Part shown: positions 1 to 9,111 of the stretch, one piece after another
How the letters are laid out: each line of letters starts with the position of its first letter
How positions within the stretch are numbered: the stretch's first letter is position 1
DNA from: Podospora pseudoanserina
Taxonomy: Eukaryota > Ascomycota > Sordariomycetes > Sordariales > Podosporaceae
Length of the DNA: 64,000 bases
Reading direction: 5' to 3'
Assembly: GCF_035222485.1 (NCBI RefSeq)
Contig: NC_085925.1
Location: forward strand, 2,728,001 to 2,792,000
Notes under the pieces: generated by a model
What the model was told of the DNA's origin: nothing
The model's database searches: none
What the model saw: only the letters and a program-made list of their open reading frames with translations
Made by a program: the position numbers and the translations under genes

Positions 1-1354
1 CCGTCGAGCCGTATAGTCCATAATATAAGTCTAATATATGGCGCCGAGTAGATTATTAGGTGCCTGCTTCCACTGACTTAATACCAACTCTATACTCTTC
101 GAAATACCCGGCATTAACTGGGGCCAGCTTGGCATAGTCTTTATAATTTCCAGTGTTTTAGGCACCCTATGCTCAGGACAGGCAAACTCGATCTGGGTGC
201 TAGTAAAGAAGAGGTAACGGACTGAAAGCATCGATTCCTATAGTGTCTATGCGCGTGTTGACCAAGTGGAGGCAGCGATCTCTTCCCTAACGGTTGGGGG
301 AACGGTGAAAACGGTGTGGCCTGCGATGGTCTCGCGCAATTGGTGAGTGCGGGGGCGGGCCACCCCGGAAAGGCCAGCATTAGAGTTGTTGCCTGCTACG
401 GCAACGAGGGTGAGTATGGTAGAGGAGTAGATCTGGTCTATAATTCTGAGTTGCTTTTCCTTTTCTTTGCGTTGGATGGGACTCGGGTTTGGGGTCTGAT
501 CGATGTAGAGGGCGTCGACCCAGAGATAGCGCCGACCAAGTTTATATGTGACGGCGATGGCGTCTTCGATCGTGTCGGGAAGCGTCTTGCTATCCAGAGC
601 ATCTGCGGCCGGCATGACGCCACCCCACACATAGTTGAGGGCAAAGTAGTCGCACCCGTCAGGATAAGGGACGACTTTACGGTTAATGATATCGATTATA
701 CGCGTGAGGAACAGTTCCGGTGAGGCAGTGACCTGGCAGGTAGGTCTGTGATTCTTGATGCCATCTTCCAATGCCCCCGAGAATCTTGAGAAGTCGACAA
801 AGCGGTCAAGGTGTCTCGCATTGCCTGATCGTGTGGTTCCAGCAAGCGCAATCGACTCCCCAGTCGTATATCCAAAGCAGCGAACCTCGCCGCCCAGTGG
901 CCGAGGTTCACGCTCACTAATAATTAAAGTGCCCCCTGAATTAACACCAAGGAAAATGGCCGGGTTTATTCTTAACTACGCTAGAAACGAGTTCCACCCC
1001 CCTCGTTAGACGTAGGGCCGGAATAGTACGAGCTTAAGCATAATATCAGTGGTTCTAAGACCTACTTTAGGGAAGATTCGAAAAACAAGTGATAGAACGG
1101 GCAGGATGGGGACAGTACCAGCGATGCCAGTTCGCCGAAATCCATCTCGTACTACCGACTTAAGTGGCGGTAGTCGAGCGTGTGGTACTCAGGCTTGGAA
1201 CTGTCTAAGAGGGTTGAGTCCTTGAAAACCCGAACAATGTCGAGGGCGGCATATCGTTGGCAAAGTGCGCTGGGTTGTTGCTGGAGTCAAGGATGAGTGC
1301 CTCCTCATGGGCTCGCAGAGGGGCAAAAAACACAGAGCTTGGTTGGGGTTGCCA
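1..1354 (-). pseudogene. HET-domain (heterokaryon incompatibility) gene, decayed, runs off left edge
   Basis: Read on the minus strand, 771-247 gives the core of a HET domain: 'YFALNYVWGG' (usual form Y-A-L-S-Y-V-W-G) followed by 'YLWVDALYIDQ' (usual W-V-D-A-L-C-I-D-Q) and 'IIDQIYSSTILTLVAVAG'. The stretch 231-31 continues it with 'LSVRYLFFTSTQIEFACPEH', typical of the region after the domain. Upstream, 1354-1100 gives a Cys-rich start ('MATPTKLCVFC') and 'ALDIVRVFKDS' in different frames. HET proteins trigger cell death in incompatible fusions. The frames do not join by plausible introns and stops lie between recognisable blocks, so this is probably a pseudogene of a host HET gene. The part left of base 1 is not visible. 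Sure of family, less sure of status. Confidence 0.75.
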
Positions 1355-1796
1355 TCTTGATTTCGGCGCGGTGTAGAGTCGTGGCTGTGTGGATCTGCTC
1401 CTTCCTGCTGAAGGTAAGGTAGGAAGTATCTTGATCATCTCCGTTCAGCCACGGATGGTAAAAGAAAGCGCGGTGGCACGAGGTTGCCAGAGAGTTCCCC
1501 GCAACTGGGAGTGTCAAATCAAGAAGCAGCAACGGCAGCCTCGTCACGCAGCGCGAACCGGAATCTTGCTGCTGCCCCCATTTGGTTGTGTTATGGTTGC
1601 CAGAACTGACAGATTGAGGCTACACCTCTCTCATTCTTTCCTCATACGTTCTCACCAATTTCAACCATGCTAAAATGATTTCTCCCCATCAAACCCGAAC
1701 TTGTTTCCTTTCCCTTCGACACCCGTTCCTCCAGCGTCCTCTCCAGTAGCGATATTCGCCACGCCCCTAGAGTCTCAAGCATCAGCGTACCTCAAC

Positions 1797-2526
1797 ATGT
1801 CAGAAAATATTCCCAATAGACTCTGGCTCATGACTCCAGCGAGACGATCGGCCCTGGAAACTTCCTGTCCCAACCTCTTGGCTGCCTTTGACGCGGGCTT
1901 CCTTCACATCGCAACGATACATCACCAGAGCACTGTAGGCAAACATTTTTGTCTGTGTCATTCTTTTCTCATGTGTGCTGACACCCCTGGAAGAGCGACC
2001 TGCAAGACTTGGTTCCTTATACTGAAAACGGGAGTGAGACTATCGCAATTTTCCTTTACAATCACGACGCCTACTTCAGCCATGACACTGGTGACGCTAG
2101 TCTCATGTTGGTGGCTGCCCCCGGCTTTATGCTTCATGCGACCATAAGAGACGGCGCCATACATCCGCAACCACGGTTGGATCCGAGTCGTATGCCTTTC
2201 CACACAATTCCTCGTTGGCCTTTGGCTGAGTGGACATATATACTGACGAAAACGCCTGCTTAGTGTCGATTGGGGCGGTTTGCAGGACGATCGATTTTGG
2301 CGACTGTGGCGCCGCCTGTGTGATTGTGGATAGGAATGGTCTCAACGAACTCCCTTGTGAGCTGGTAGAGATTGCGGTGTTGGATTTGAGGCCCGGGGCA
2401 CGAGGACGTACCTGGCGACGGGCTCTGGCTGCACGTCTGAGCTTGAGGGCACGAGGACGCACCAGGCGACGGATTATGGCTACACGTCTGCGGACTCTGG
2501 CTGCACATCTGAGCCGGCCAGCGTGA
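1797..2526 (+). CDS. Hypothetical protein, three exons, Arg-rich repeated tail
   Basis: Exons 1797-1934, 1994-2189 and 2264-2526 give 198 residues. Intron 1 (GTAGGC, branch CTGAC, GAAG) joins phase 0. Intron 2 (GTATGC, branch ACTGAC, CTTAG) joins phase 1, and the frame stays open only with these splices. The start is the ATG beginning 'MSENIPNRLW', because no upstream ATG keeps the frame. The middle ('ETIAIFLYNHDAYFSHDTGD', then 'GDCGAACVIVDRNGL') reads like a compact folded domain. I recognise no family. The last about 50 residues are Arg/Ala-rich and come from an imperfect tandem repeat of roughly 54-66 nt. The opposite strand is also open over that repeat, so the tail may be unstable between strains. 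Confidence 0.5.
2400..2520. repeat. Imperfect tandem repeat inside 3' exon
   Basis: Two copies of a unit starting 'ggcacgaggacg', with the second followed by a partial third ('ctctggctgcacatctgagc'). It encodes the Arg-rich tail of the 1797-2526 gene. Confidence 0.6.
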
Positions 2527-2965
2527 CCATGCAGGCGGGTGCCATTTTGTTAGCGTTGGGGTAGAGGCATGGGGATATGTTTTCAAGCGTAGTATATTAA
2601 TAATGAGCACCCTTTGACAAACCTTGGCTAACTTGAAACTGCCATGTGAGGCCTGTTGGCTGGGTATTTTTCAACTTTCCAAGACTTAGGTCACGATGTG
2701 GTTAAGCTAACTGAAACTATGCAATGCAGTGAGGCCTGCCAGGCATGGATGTTGTGCAACCTGAAGTGTTTATCTCGAATCAAAATGCAGCAGGAGCAAA
2801 AGCAGCAAATGAATGAAGGGCATCCGTTTGCTGCTTGACACGTGTGTCGTTTGCTCTTTCCTTTTCAAAAATATCCCGAAATACCAGTCATCGTCCCACC
2901 ACAACACCGAGGCATCCAGCATCAGATCATTGGCATTTTCAACACGAAGACTGTACACATCGAGA
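2527..2965. other. Intergenic, no gene seen
   Basis: 3' flank of the Arg-rich gene and 5' flank of the IFI6-like gene. Small frames here lack codon support or splice partners. Confidence 0.5.
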
Positions 2966-3409
2966 ATGGCTGCCCTCGTCAAGAACGCCGCGGGAATGGT
3001 AGCCCGCAATCCCGGGACTGCCGCCGTCGCTGGGGTTGTTACTGTCGGTGCAGTTGCGCTTGCTGCTCCGCTTGCGATTGCTGCGCCGGTTCTGGCTGCT
3101 GTTGGGTTTACTGCTGAGGGCGTTGCTGCTAGTATGTTTGCACTTTTGGGTTGTCTTCTTCCAGCATAAACACTCCGTTGCGAGCACAGCTAACGAACGT
3201 TGTGATTTGTAGCTTCCATCGCCGCCGGGATCCAAGCTGGCATCGGAAACGTCGTCGGAGGTAGCGTGTTCGCCATTTGCCAGAGCGCTGCTGCTGGAGG
3301 GGCTGGAGCGGCGGCTGTTGCGACTGGTACACAGGTTGTTGGGGGGGTTGCTGCTGCGGGGGCTGCGTTGGGCAAGTTCCTCTGGGGAAGGGGGCGAGAG
3401 AGAGAATGA
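2966..3409 (+). CDS. IFI6/IFI27 (ISG12)-like small membrane protein
   Basis: Exons 2966-3131 and 3213-3409 give 120 residues. The intron has GTATGT, a GCTAAC branch and TTGTAG. The protein is a Gly/Ala-rich hydrophobic chain: 'TAAVAGVVTVGAVALAAP', 'VGFTAEGVAASSIAAGIQ', 'GIGNVVGGSVFAICQSAA', ending in a basic RGRERE tail. Order and spacing match the interferon-inducible 6-16 family (IFI6/IFI27, Pfam ISG12), which has fungal members of unknown role. In animals these are mitochondrial or nuclear-envelope membrane proteins. Two to three transmembrane segments are likely. The N-terminus 'MAALVKNAAGMVARNPG' is mildly amphipathic and could be a mitochondrial signal (inference). Family call good, function unknown. 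Confidence 0.75.
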
Positions 3410-3918
3410 ATGCCGGTGGGAGGATATGCTGGTTGTTGCTGAGGAAGATGACGTGCTGAGATTGTGAACTGGTATGGGTTATGGGTAACATTTGATGGCA
3501 GGGAACGGATATGATTTTTGATGTTGCACTTGGTTTGGAAGCAGGTACGAGATCTCTTCCAAACGTGAACTTATTCCCACTTCCACGCATATGCACTTCG
3601 TCTGATCTCATATCCTCGCCTGTGCACCACTTTTGTTCTCGCATCGCCCAGCACAATCGACCAGGCAGGATTGGTTTATGATCGCATATACCGGGTACTT
3701 TTCGGACACAATGAAAGTGTGCGGCCACCAATCAATCATAGCATCATGTTCTAACGTCCAACAACGGACACATTTCGGCAACATTATGTACACAGTCACA
3801 ACAGCCTCAATCACCCATAAAAGACTGCTATTCATCTGCTCGAGATGAAATGATTCATCCCAATCATTTACTATCACCATCCACATTTAACAGTTGCAAT
3901 AGTAGCGAAGAAATCATC
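3410..3918. other. Intergenic, no gene seen
   Basis: Separates the IFI6-like gene from the methyltransferase. Frames on both strands are short and unsupported. Confidence 0.5.
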
Positions 3919-4964
3919 ATGTCCGCCCAAGCTGCCATCCACAAAGCCGCCAAAGAGCTCAGCAAGCTCTTTGAAACCATCGACAAAACCGCCTCCTCTG
4001 CCACCGCATCTTGGGAGGATGTCCTCCTCGACAACGCACGCCGAGTCAGCACCCCGCTTGTTATCCAGATGCTCACCCAGATGGGCATTGACTTGTATGG
4101 AACCAAATCGGTCGCCCCATTCAGGCTGTTTGAAAATGCCTGTGGAGCAGGTGTCGTGGCTCCTGTGCTTCAAAGGACTATCAAGCCAGATGTCTTGGCC
4201 AAGAGCAGCATTCTGTGCGGCGACTTCTCCACCCCTTGTATAGGGCTGATTGAGAAGAGGATCAAGGAGGAGGGGTGGGTGAATACTGAGGTGGAGAGAA
4301 TCGATGCCCAGGTTTGTGTTTCCAATGTCTTCACAGATTTAAACACTTGCTGATAGGGTAGTGATCCCTTGAAAAGAAAACGAAACTGCCATCAGCAAGC
4401 TTCGACTATGTGACGACCAATATTGGGTTCCATGTCGTCCCTGACTCGGAAGCGGCTCTCGACGGTCAGTGAGAGTCCCTTGCCCCGTTCCCCGAACTAC
4501 TTGCTAACCCTCGCAAAGAAACTATCCGCATTCTCAAGCCGGGCGGTGTTCTTGGCTTCACCACCTGGCACCTCCCCCCAACCTGGGTCAACGACATCCG
4601 AGAAGCCTTTGCATCTTTCCCCTTTGAGGCACCATACACCTGGGCCCTGCAGATGACGGCCTGGGGTAAATGGTCTGATGTCTACTGGGTCCGGAAAACG
4701 CTCGCTGCCAAGGGGCTGGAGGATGTCAGTGTTGATATCTATGCTCACCTTAGCAAGGTGGACAACGCCGAGTATTTCGTCGGCCAGTTTGCCATGATGC
4801 TCGACTGGATTATGGATAGCGCTTGGAGTGGGGAGTTGAGGAAAGCGCACCCGAGGGAGGAGGTGCAGGGGTTGGTGAAGAACTATCTGGAGGAGAAGTA
4901 CGAGGGTGGACCGTGGGATGTCAGTTGGGTCTCGGTCATTGCTAGCGCAAGGAGGCCTTTGTAG
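3919..4964 (+). CDS. Class I SAM-dependent methyltransferase
   Basis: Exons 3919-4311, 4377-4464 and 4519-4964 give 308 residues. The splice joins produce 'DAQKTKLPSASFDYVTTNIG', then 'FHVVPDSEAALDETIRILKPGG', an unmistakable motif IV-V region of Methyltransf_11/25-type enzymes. Motif I is 'FENACGAGVVAPVL' around residues 70-83. The usual GxGxG is reduced to CGAGV, so SAM binding may be slightly atypical. The C-terminal half ('TWALQMTAWGKWSDVYWVRK') is a lid typical of fungal small-molecule methyltransferases; the substrate is not predictable. The first intron uses an acceptor about 25 nt past its branch site, chosen because only it restores frame. It lies tail to tail with the next gene. No biosynthetic neighbours are visible. 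Confidence 0.8.
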
Positions 4965-5251
4965 TAGACATTTGGGTCTATCAAACTCCTCGCGCAATGG
5001 ACCTTGAAGATGTTGGGAAGCATCAGGCACTAGATGAGGTCAGAAAGCCATGACAGGAAGCTCGGAGGGTGAAGGGGAAATGCTTGGAGAGATCCTAGTA
5101 GAAGCCACGACCATATAAGACTACTGTTGGGATAGATGATCCCTCAAGCTTAGACGGTGGACCGTGAAAGCTAAGACTGATTCTTTCGTATACTATAACG
5201 CATATTATGATTGCTATCCGAGGTATCCAGCCACAGCGTCTCAACCTAGCA

Positions 5252-5645
5252 TCATAAATTGACAACGCACCCAGCCTTCTTCAACTCCGTCATTATCAAC
5301 CTACCAGCCCCACAATCCCCAGGCATCAGTACTGCAATTTTAGATGAGCGCCACCCTTTGACATTACATACTGTACATGAGGCTGAAATAAGCATACCAT
5401 TCACCCGTCGTTACCGTCCCATTCAGTTGGACAGGCTGAGCAGACTGAACCTGAGATCCCCACCAATTTCCAGCAAGCCGTCCAGTTACCATTGATACCA
5501 CCACGCGGAGGATCACTGGTCCTACACCTCCAGCCGTGGTGTTTTGGAGGATGACAAAGACAGCGCCAGCGGCAACGTTGCTGATAAAAAGTTGGGGTGG
5601 TACTGCTTGTGGTCCTGAGGCCGTGGGCATAGCAGCGAAGAACAT
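5252..5645 (-). CDS. Small hypothetical protein, two exons
   Basis: Minus-strand exons 5645-5405 and 5331-5252 give 106 residues. The intron (GTGAAT, acceptor TTGCAG, phase 1) replaces a short dead end with 'VLMPGDCGAGRLIMTELKKA' and a natural stop. The chain is rich in beta-type residues ('QLFISNVAAGAVFVILQNTT', 'RLAGNWWGSQVQSAQPVQLN') with no signal peptide. It resembles small beta-sandwich proteins, but I recognise no family. Convergent with the methyltransferase. Confidence 0.5.
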
Positions 5646-6181
5646 TTTGCTGGTCTAAAGGGGGTGTTCTATCTCGGAAGATGGGTGAAGTGTGGTAATG
5701 TGTAAATGGATTCTGTGTTGGTGGTGATATTGACCGGGTGTGACCTTGTTGGAGAAGAAAAGAGGGCTTTGAGGAGTTTACTACTTGTGAATATATACGT
5801 ATTCTGTGGGCCTTGTTGTTGCACGGATTGGAACCAGTGGAGCAACCTTTGATGAGAGAGGTTTCTCTTCAGGAGGGTTGTGGGTGTTGCTTGTAGGGCT
5901 ATGTGGGTGGCAGCTCGTGACCTGGAAATTGGACGAAAGAAGGTCAAATCAAATGAACTCCAAACTCGAGTGACTTTGCGTAAAAGTTGGATGCTTGAGA
6001 TTCGATAAAAGAATAAGATACCTTGTCGAGATAAAGCCAGGATCCTGCCACACTACCGGGCTGCTTCAAAGCAGAGAAATATCAGGTATGTGCGACTTCG
6101 GTGATGAGCAGCAAAAAAGCTTGCTGAACCCGGTCCTCCACTGTTCCCAAAATGGTGAGGATAGGATCTTGAGTTATGATG
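5646..6181. other. Intergenic, no gene seen
   Basis: Probable promoter of the 5645 gene plus 3' flank of the 6475 gene. No supported frame. Confidence 0.4.
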
Positions 6182-6475
6182 TTAGACGCTTGCCGGAATC
6201 CTTGTTGGCCATCGTATGATCAAAGCCACCAAGTCGTCCTCTGCTGCAAGAGAAGAGTTAGCATCAGACCAAGTGAAAAGAAGAGAGGAAAGTTCACCTT
6301 GTTTGCCGTAATCAAGCTGGGTGTGGTATGCGTTACCATTCATATAGGCGTGACAGGCTGCTTCGGGCTCCATAAAATCAGCAAGCCAGACGGTCACTGC
6401 CCATATGCCGTAGATCAAGTTGTAGACAAAGGTCAACACACCAGCCAAAGCCCAGCTGATCCAGATCAGACTCAT
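6182..6475 (-). CDS. Small hypothetical membrane protein, NAGNAG splice acceptor
   Basis: Minus-strand exons 6475-6298 and 6243-6182 give 79 residues starting 'MSLIWISWALAGVLTFVYNL'. One long hydrophobic segment ('LAGVLTFVYNLIYGIWAVTV') is followed by a soluble, partly acidic tail. The intron has GTGAAC, a GCTAAC branch, a pyrimidine tract and CAGCAG. Both CAGs keep the frame, so two isoforms differing by one Ala are possible. The intron length is a multiple of three, so retention would also be in frame. An additional upstream exon cannot be excluded. Family unknown. Confidence 0.45.
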   Translation of the reverse strand: MSLIWISWALAGVLTFVYNLIYGIWAVTVWLADFMEPEAACHAYMNGNAYHTQLDYGKQGELSSLLFTWSDANSSLAAEDDLVALIIRWPTRIPASV

Positions 6476-8481
6476 GAGGGAAAAGCGTCACGCTGAGTCC
6501 CACGATGCGGTGGCGATGGTTTTGAAAAGCAGACCAAAACATCTCAGCTGTCATGTCGCTAACGTAGCTCTGGATCCAGGAGCTAAGAATTCGTGTCCAA
6601 GTTTTAGGTCGGCAAGCAGAAAATCGTAGTCGCGAAAATGGAGAGCAAGTATTACCAGCGACGGTTGGAGAGAAGCGTGCAAGGCTGAGAAAACATCTGT
6701 TGCTTTGATTACCTAGTCGACAAAAAGGCAGGAGGTCGCAGAGAAAGAGGACAGCAAAGGACAATTGGCTTCTGGAAAGTAGAGCTAGCCTATCACGGTG
6801 AGTGAGTGCTAGTTTCTGCCTTATTTCCTGTTTTACGTGGCACACGATAGCAGTCCAGCGCTTCTCCCTATTGAAACCATCCGTTCTCGTTCCAAGAGGC
6901 CCGTCTTCTAGATGCCTGATGACTGCTCGCCTGTCTAGATATGAAACTCCTTGTTTGTACCACTTAAGGGGGCATTTGGTCATCGCCAGTGATTCCATCT
7001 TGCCATCCCTGCGTCGCTTATCCCATTTGTTGGGCTGTTCGGTATCGATAATCTCAGTACTACCTTCTCTTAATCTAAACCTCTATGGATTTAATTATGG
7101 TTTTAAAAGCCTACTATCCAGGCTTATGAGATTATCTCTCTCAACAATAGTCTTTTTATTAGTCCTAGCTTCTATTAGAATTTCTCCTACCATTGCCCAT
7201 TCACTATCCGAGCAGTCCTGTGCTCGCGGCCGAGACGTGAAGAAGTGATAACTGGGCGGTTGATAGGGTACCCAGATCCTTCTGCAAAGACGGGACTCCA
7301 TGGTTCTTCAAGCCCTGATCACTGGCCCGGACCGCATGCCATACCACAAGGACAAATGAGTCTGGTAGATAATAGGAAGAGATGAGTGATCCCAGCAGCT
7401 AGATCGAAGAAAGGACCCAAAGAGGCGACCAGGACGTAGGATATATTCTTACAAACTTCGGACTCGTCAGAAGAACCCGAAGGATGATGTTGGACAACAT
7501 AGGGATGATCCTGCAAGAGGTCCAACCATCAACAGCCAACCGCAGCGTTGGTTCAAGATCATGCTGCGTAACCTCAACTCCGAATTTTCCAGTCTCACAA
7601 CAGCCGGGCATGCTCGATTCCTTCATCCATCATACTGACATCTGATAAGCACCAGGGCCAGGCAGTTGGCAATCCCGTCAAACACCAACCCCACCAAGCA
7701 TCGGCATCGACGTCAACCAAGATCAAGAAACAGATGGATACGCGGGTTTTTTGTCTCTGGCGTTATCCCTAGATCGGAAACCAGCCCCTATGAGGAAAAG
7801 CTTGATGGCTACTGCACGCCTGTCAACTGGAGGTCGACCTGGCATCCCAAGCGGGTATTCTGCACGCCAAGTTGGATAAATGGAGTGCTGTTCCGGATCT
7901 GCCAGAGGGACTGACTGTATGAATCGAATCTCCCCAAAATCGAGGGCGTCATCCATTGTGAGACAAAGTTGGTTTGGCATTGAAAAACGGGTTTGTATCA
8001 TTGACTCGGGGAGATCCTTTGGGTTGTCTGCGAGACAAGATGATGAAATGAGATGGATTCCCGGGAAAAGTCAACCGCCAACTGAAAGCGGTTGATGGAG
8101 TCAGCCCTGGAGAAAGACCTGCCTGTGTTGGCTGAATGCGATGGCGCGGCTCAGCCAACCGCCCGCAGGTGGACGTTCGCCCGGGATTGGAATGCGGGCT
8201 CCTTTTTTTTTTGGTCAACTGATGCGACGTGACAGTGCATTCTTCATGTGAACAAAAAGGCCACCCGCCCAAGAAGTGGCCACTTGCTTCAGGCAGTCAA
8301 GCTCCGAAGTTTCCATAGAAAAAACGCTGGGGGCGGGAAAACAGGTATATAGGTCTCGTGCCGTCCCGCTTCTTCTAGATTGCCCGTCTCTTCCATCGCA
8401 GATTTTGCTGTGCATATTGAAGTTCTGTTCGTCCTAGATTGTACCCCTCTTATACCGATATCACCGATACTCAACGCCGCC
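6476..8481. other. 2 kb gap with AT-rich RIP-like patch and no convincing gene
   Basis: About 7040-7210 is rich in TpA and poor in GC compared with both sides, as in RIP-mutated repeat remnants. A minus-strand frame at 8001-7723 ('MDDALDFGEIRFIQSVPLAD' onward) and one near 7626-7399 look mildly coding but cannot be linked by good introns, so they are not called. Confidence 0.4.
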
Positions 8482-8628
8482 ATGAATCTCGACAGCTACA
8501 AAAAGGTCAACACCTACATGGAGGAGGAGGATCGAGAACAGGGGACCGGCGACAGATTGACGTGGATTGTATGCGGGACGCTTGTGGGCGCATTCCCTTT
8601 TGCTGTCTGGATTTGGAGCAAGTGCTGA
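8482..8628 (+). CDS. 48-residue tail-anchored hypothetical protein
   Basis: The ATG sits in a strong context (gccgccATGa) and opens 49 codons: a charged N-terminal part ('MNLDSYKKVNTYMEEEDREQ') then a C-terminal hydrophobic helix ('WIVCGTLVGAFPFAVWIW') and SKC. The layout is that of a tail-anchored or single-span microprotein. No intron is needed. No family recognised. A pyrimidine-rich stretch precedes the start. Confidence 0.5.
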   Translation: MNLDSYKKVNTYMEEEDREQGTGDRLTWIVCGTLVGAFPFAVWIWSKC

Positions 8629-9111
8629 TGAGCGATGGTGAGTGCTTCCTCTCCCCGCTATTCTTCACGGCACCAATGCGCTGACATTCTGTAGCCCAGC
8701 AAGCAGTGCTCTAAACATTGAACGATTCTCTATTTTTCGCTAGATACCCATCAACCAGATTGAACGCAGGAGGAGAGGAGGGAAAAAGCTATGGCGCACA
8801 GGGAAGAACGGGAGGACACATCTTCACCCGCGGCGCATTGCGCGGCCAGGCGGCGGCATCGGAAACAGCGGGGGGAGTGAGTTCGGATTGGATTTCCAGC
8901 GCAACGGATTTGACAAGCCGGGAAAAGGCGGGGCCTGACCCGCAACACGATTTAGTTTGCATTTTTCACCGCCTAACTGGCAGAATTAAGATACCCCACT
9001 AAAATTTTCAAGACGGCTCCAAAGTCGATCGCATTTCCCAAGCTCTAGCTTTTGCGCGTTGCTCCAATTTGTGTTCATTTTGTCGCAACAACCCCCCCCC
9101 CAACATCCAAA
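8629..9111. other. Intergenic, promoter side of ESF1
   Basis: No supported frame. A C-run and pyrimidine-rich leader precede the ESF1 ATG. An in-frame upstream ATG at 9052 would add 20 residues but is less likely. Confidence 0.4.

Noticed and set aside
7723-8001. Minus-strand frame 'MDDALDFGEIRFIQSV...'
   Set aside because: Codon use only mildly coding, no linkable exon or family.
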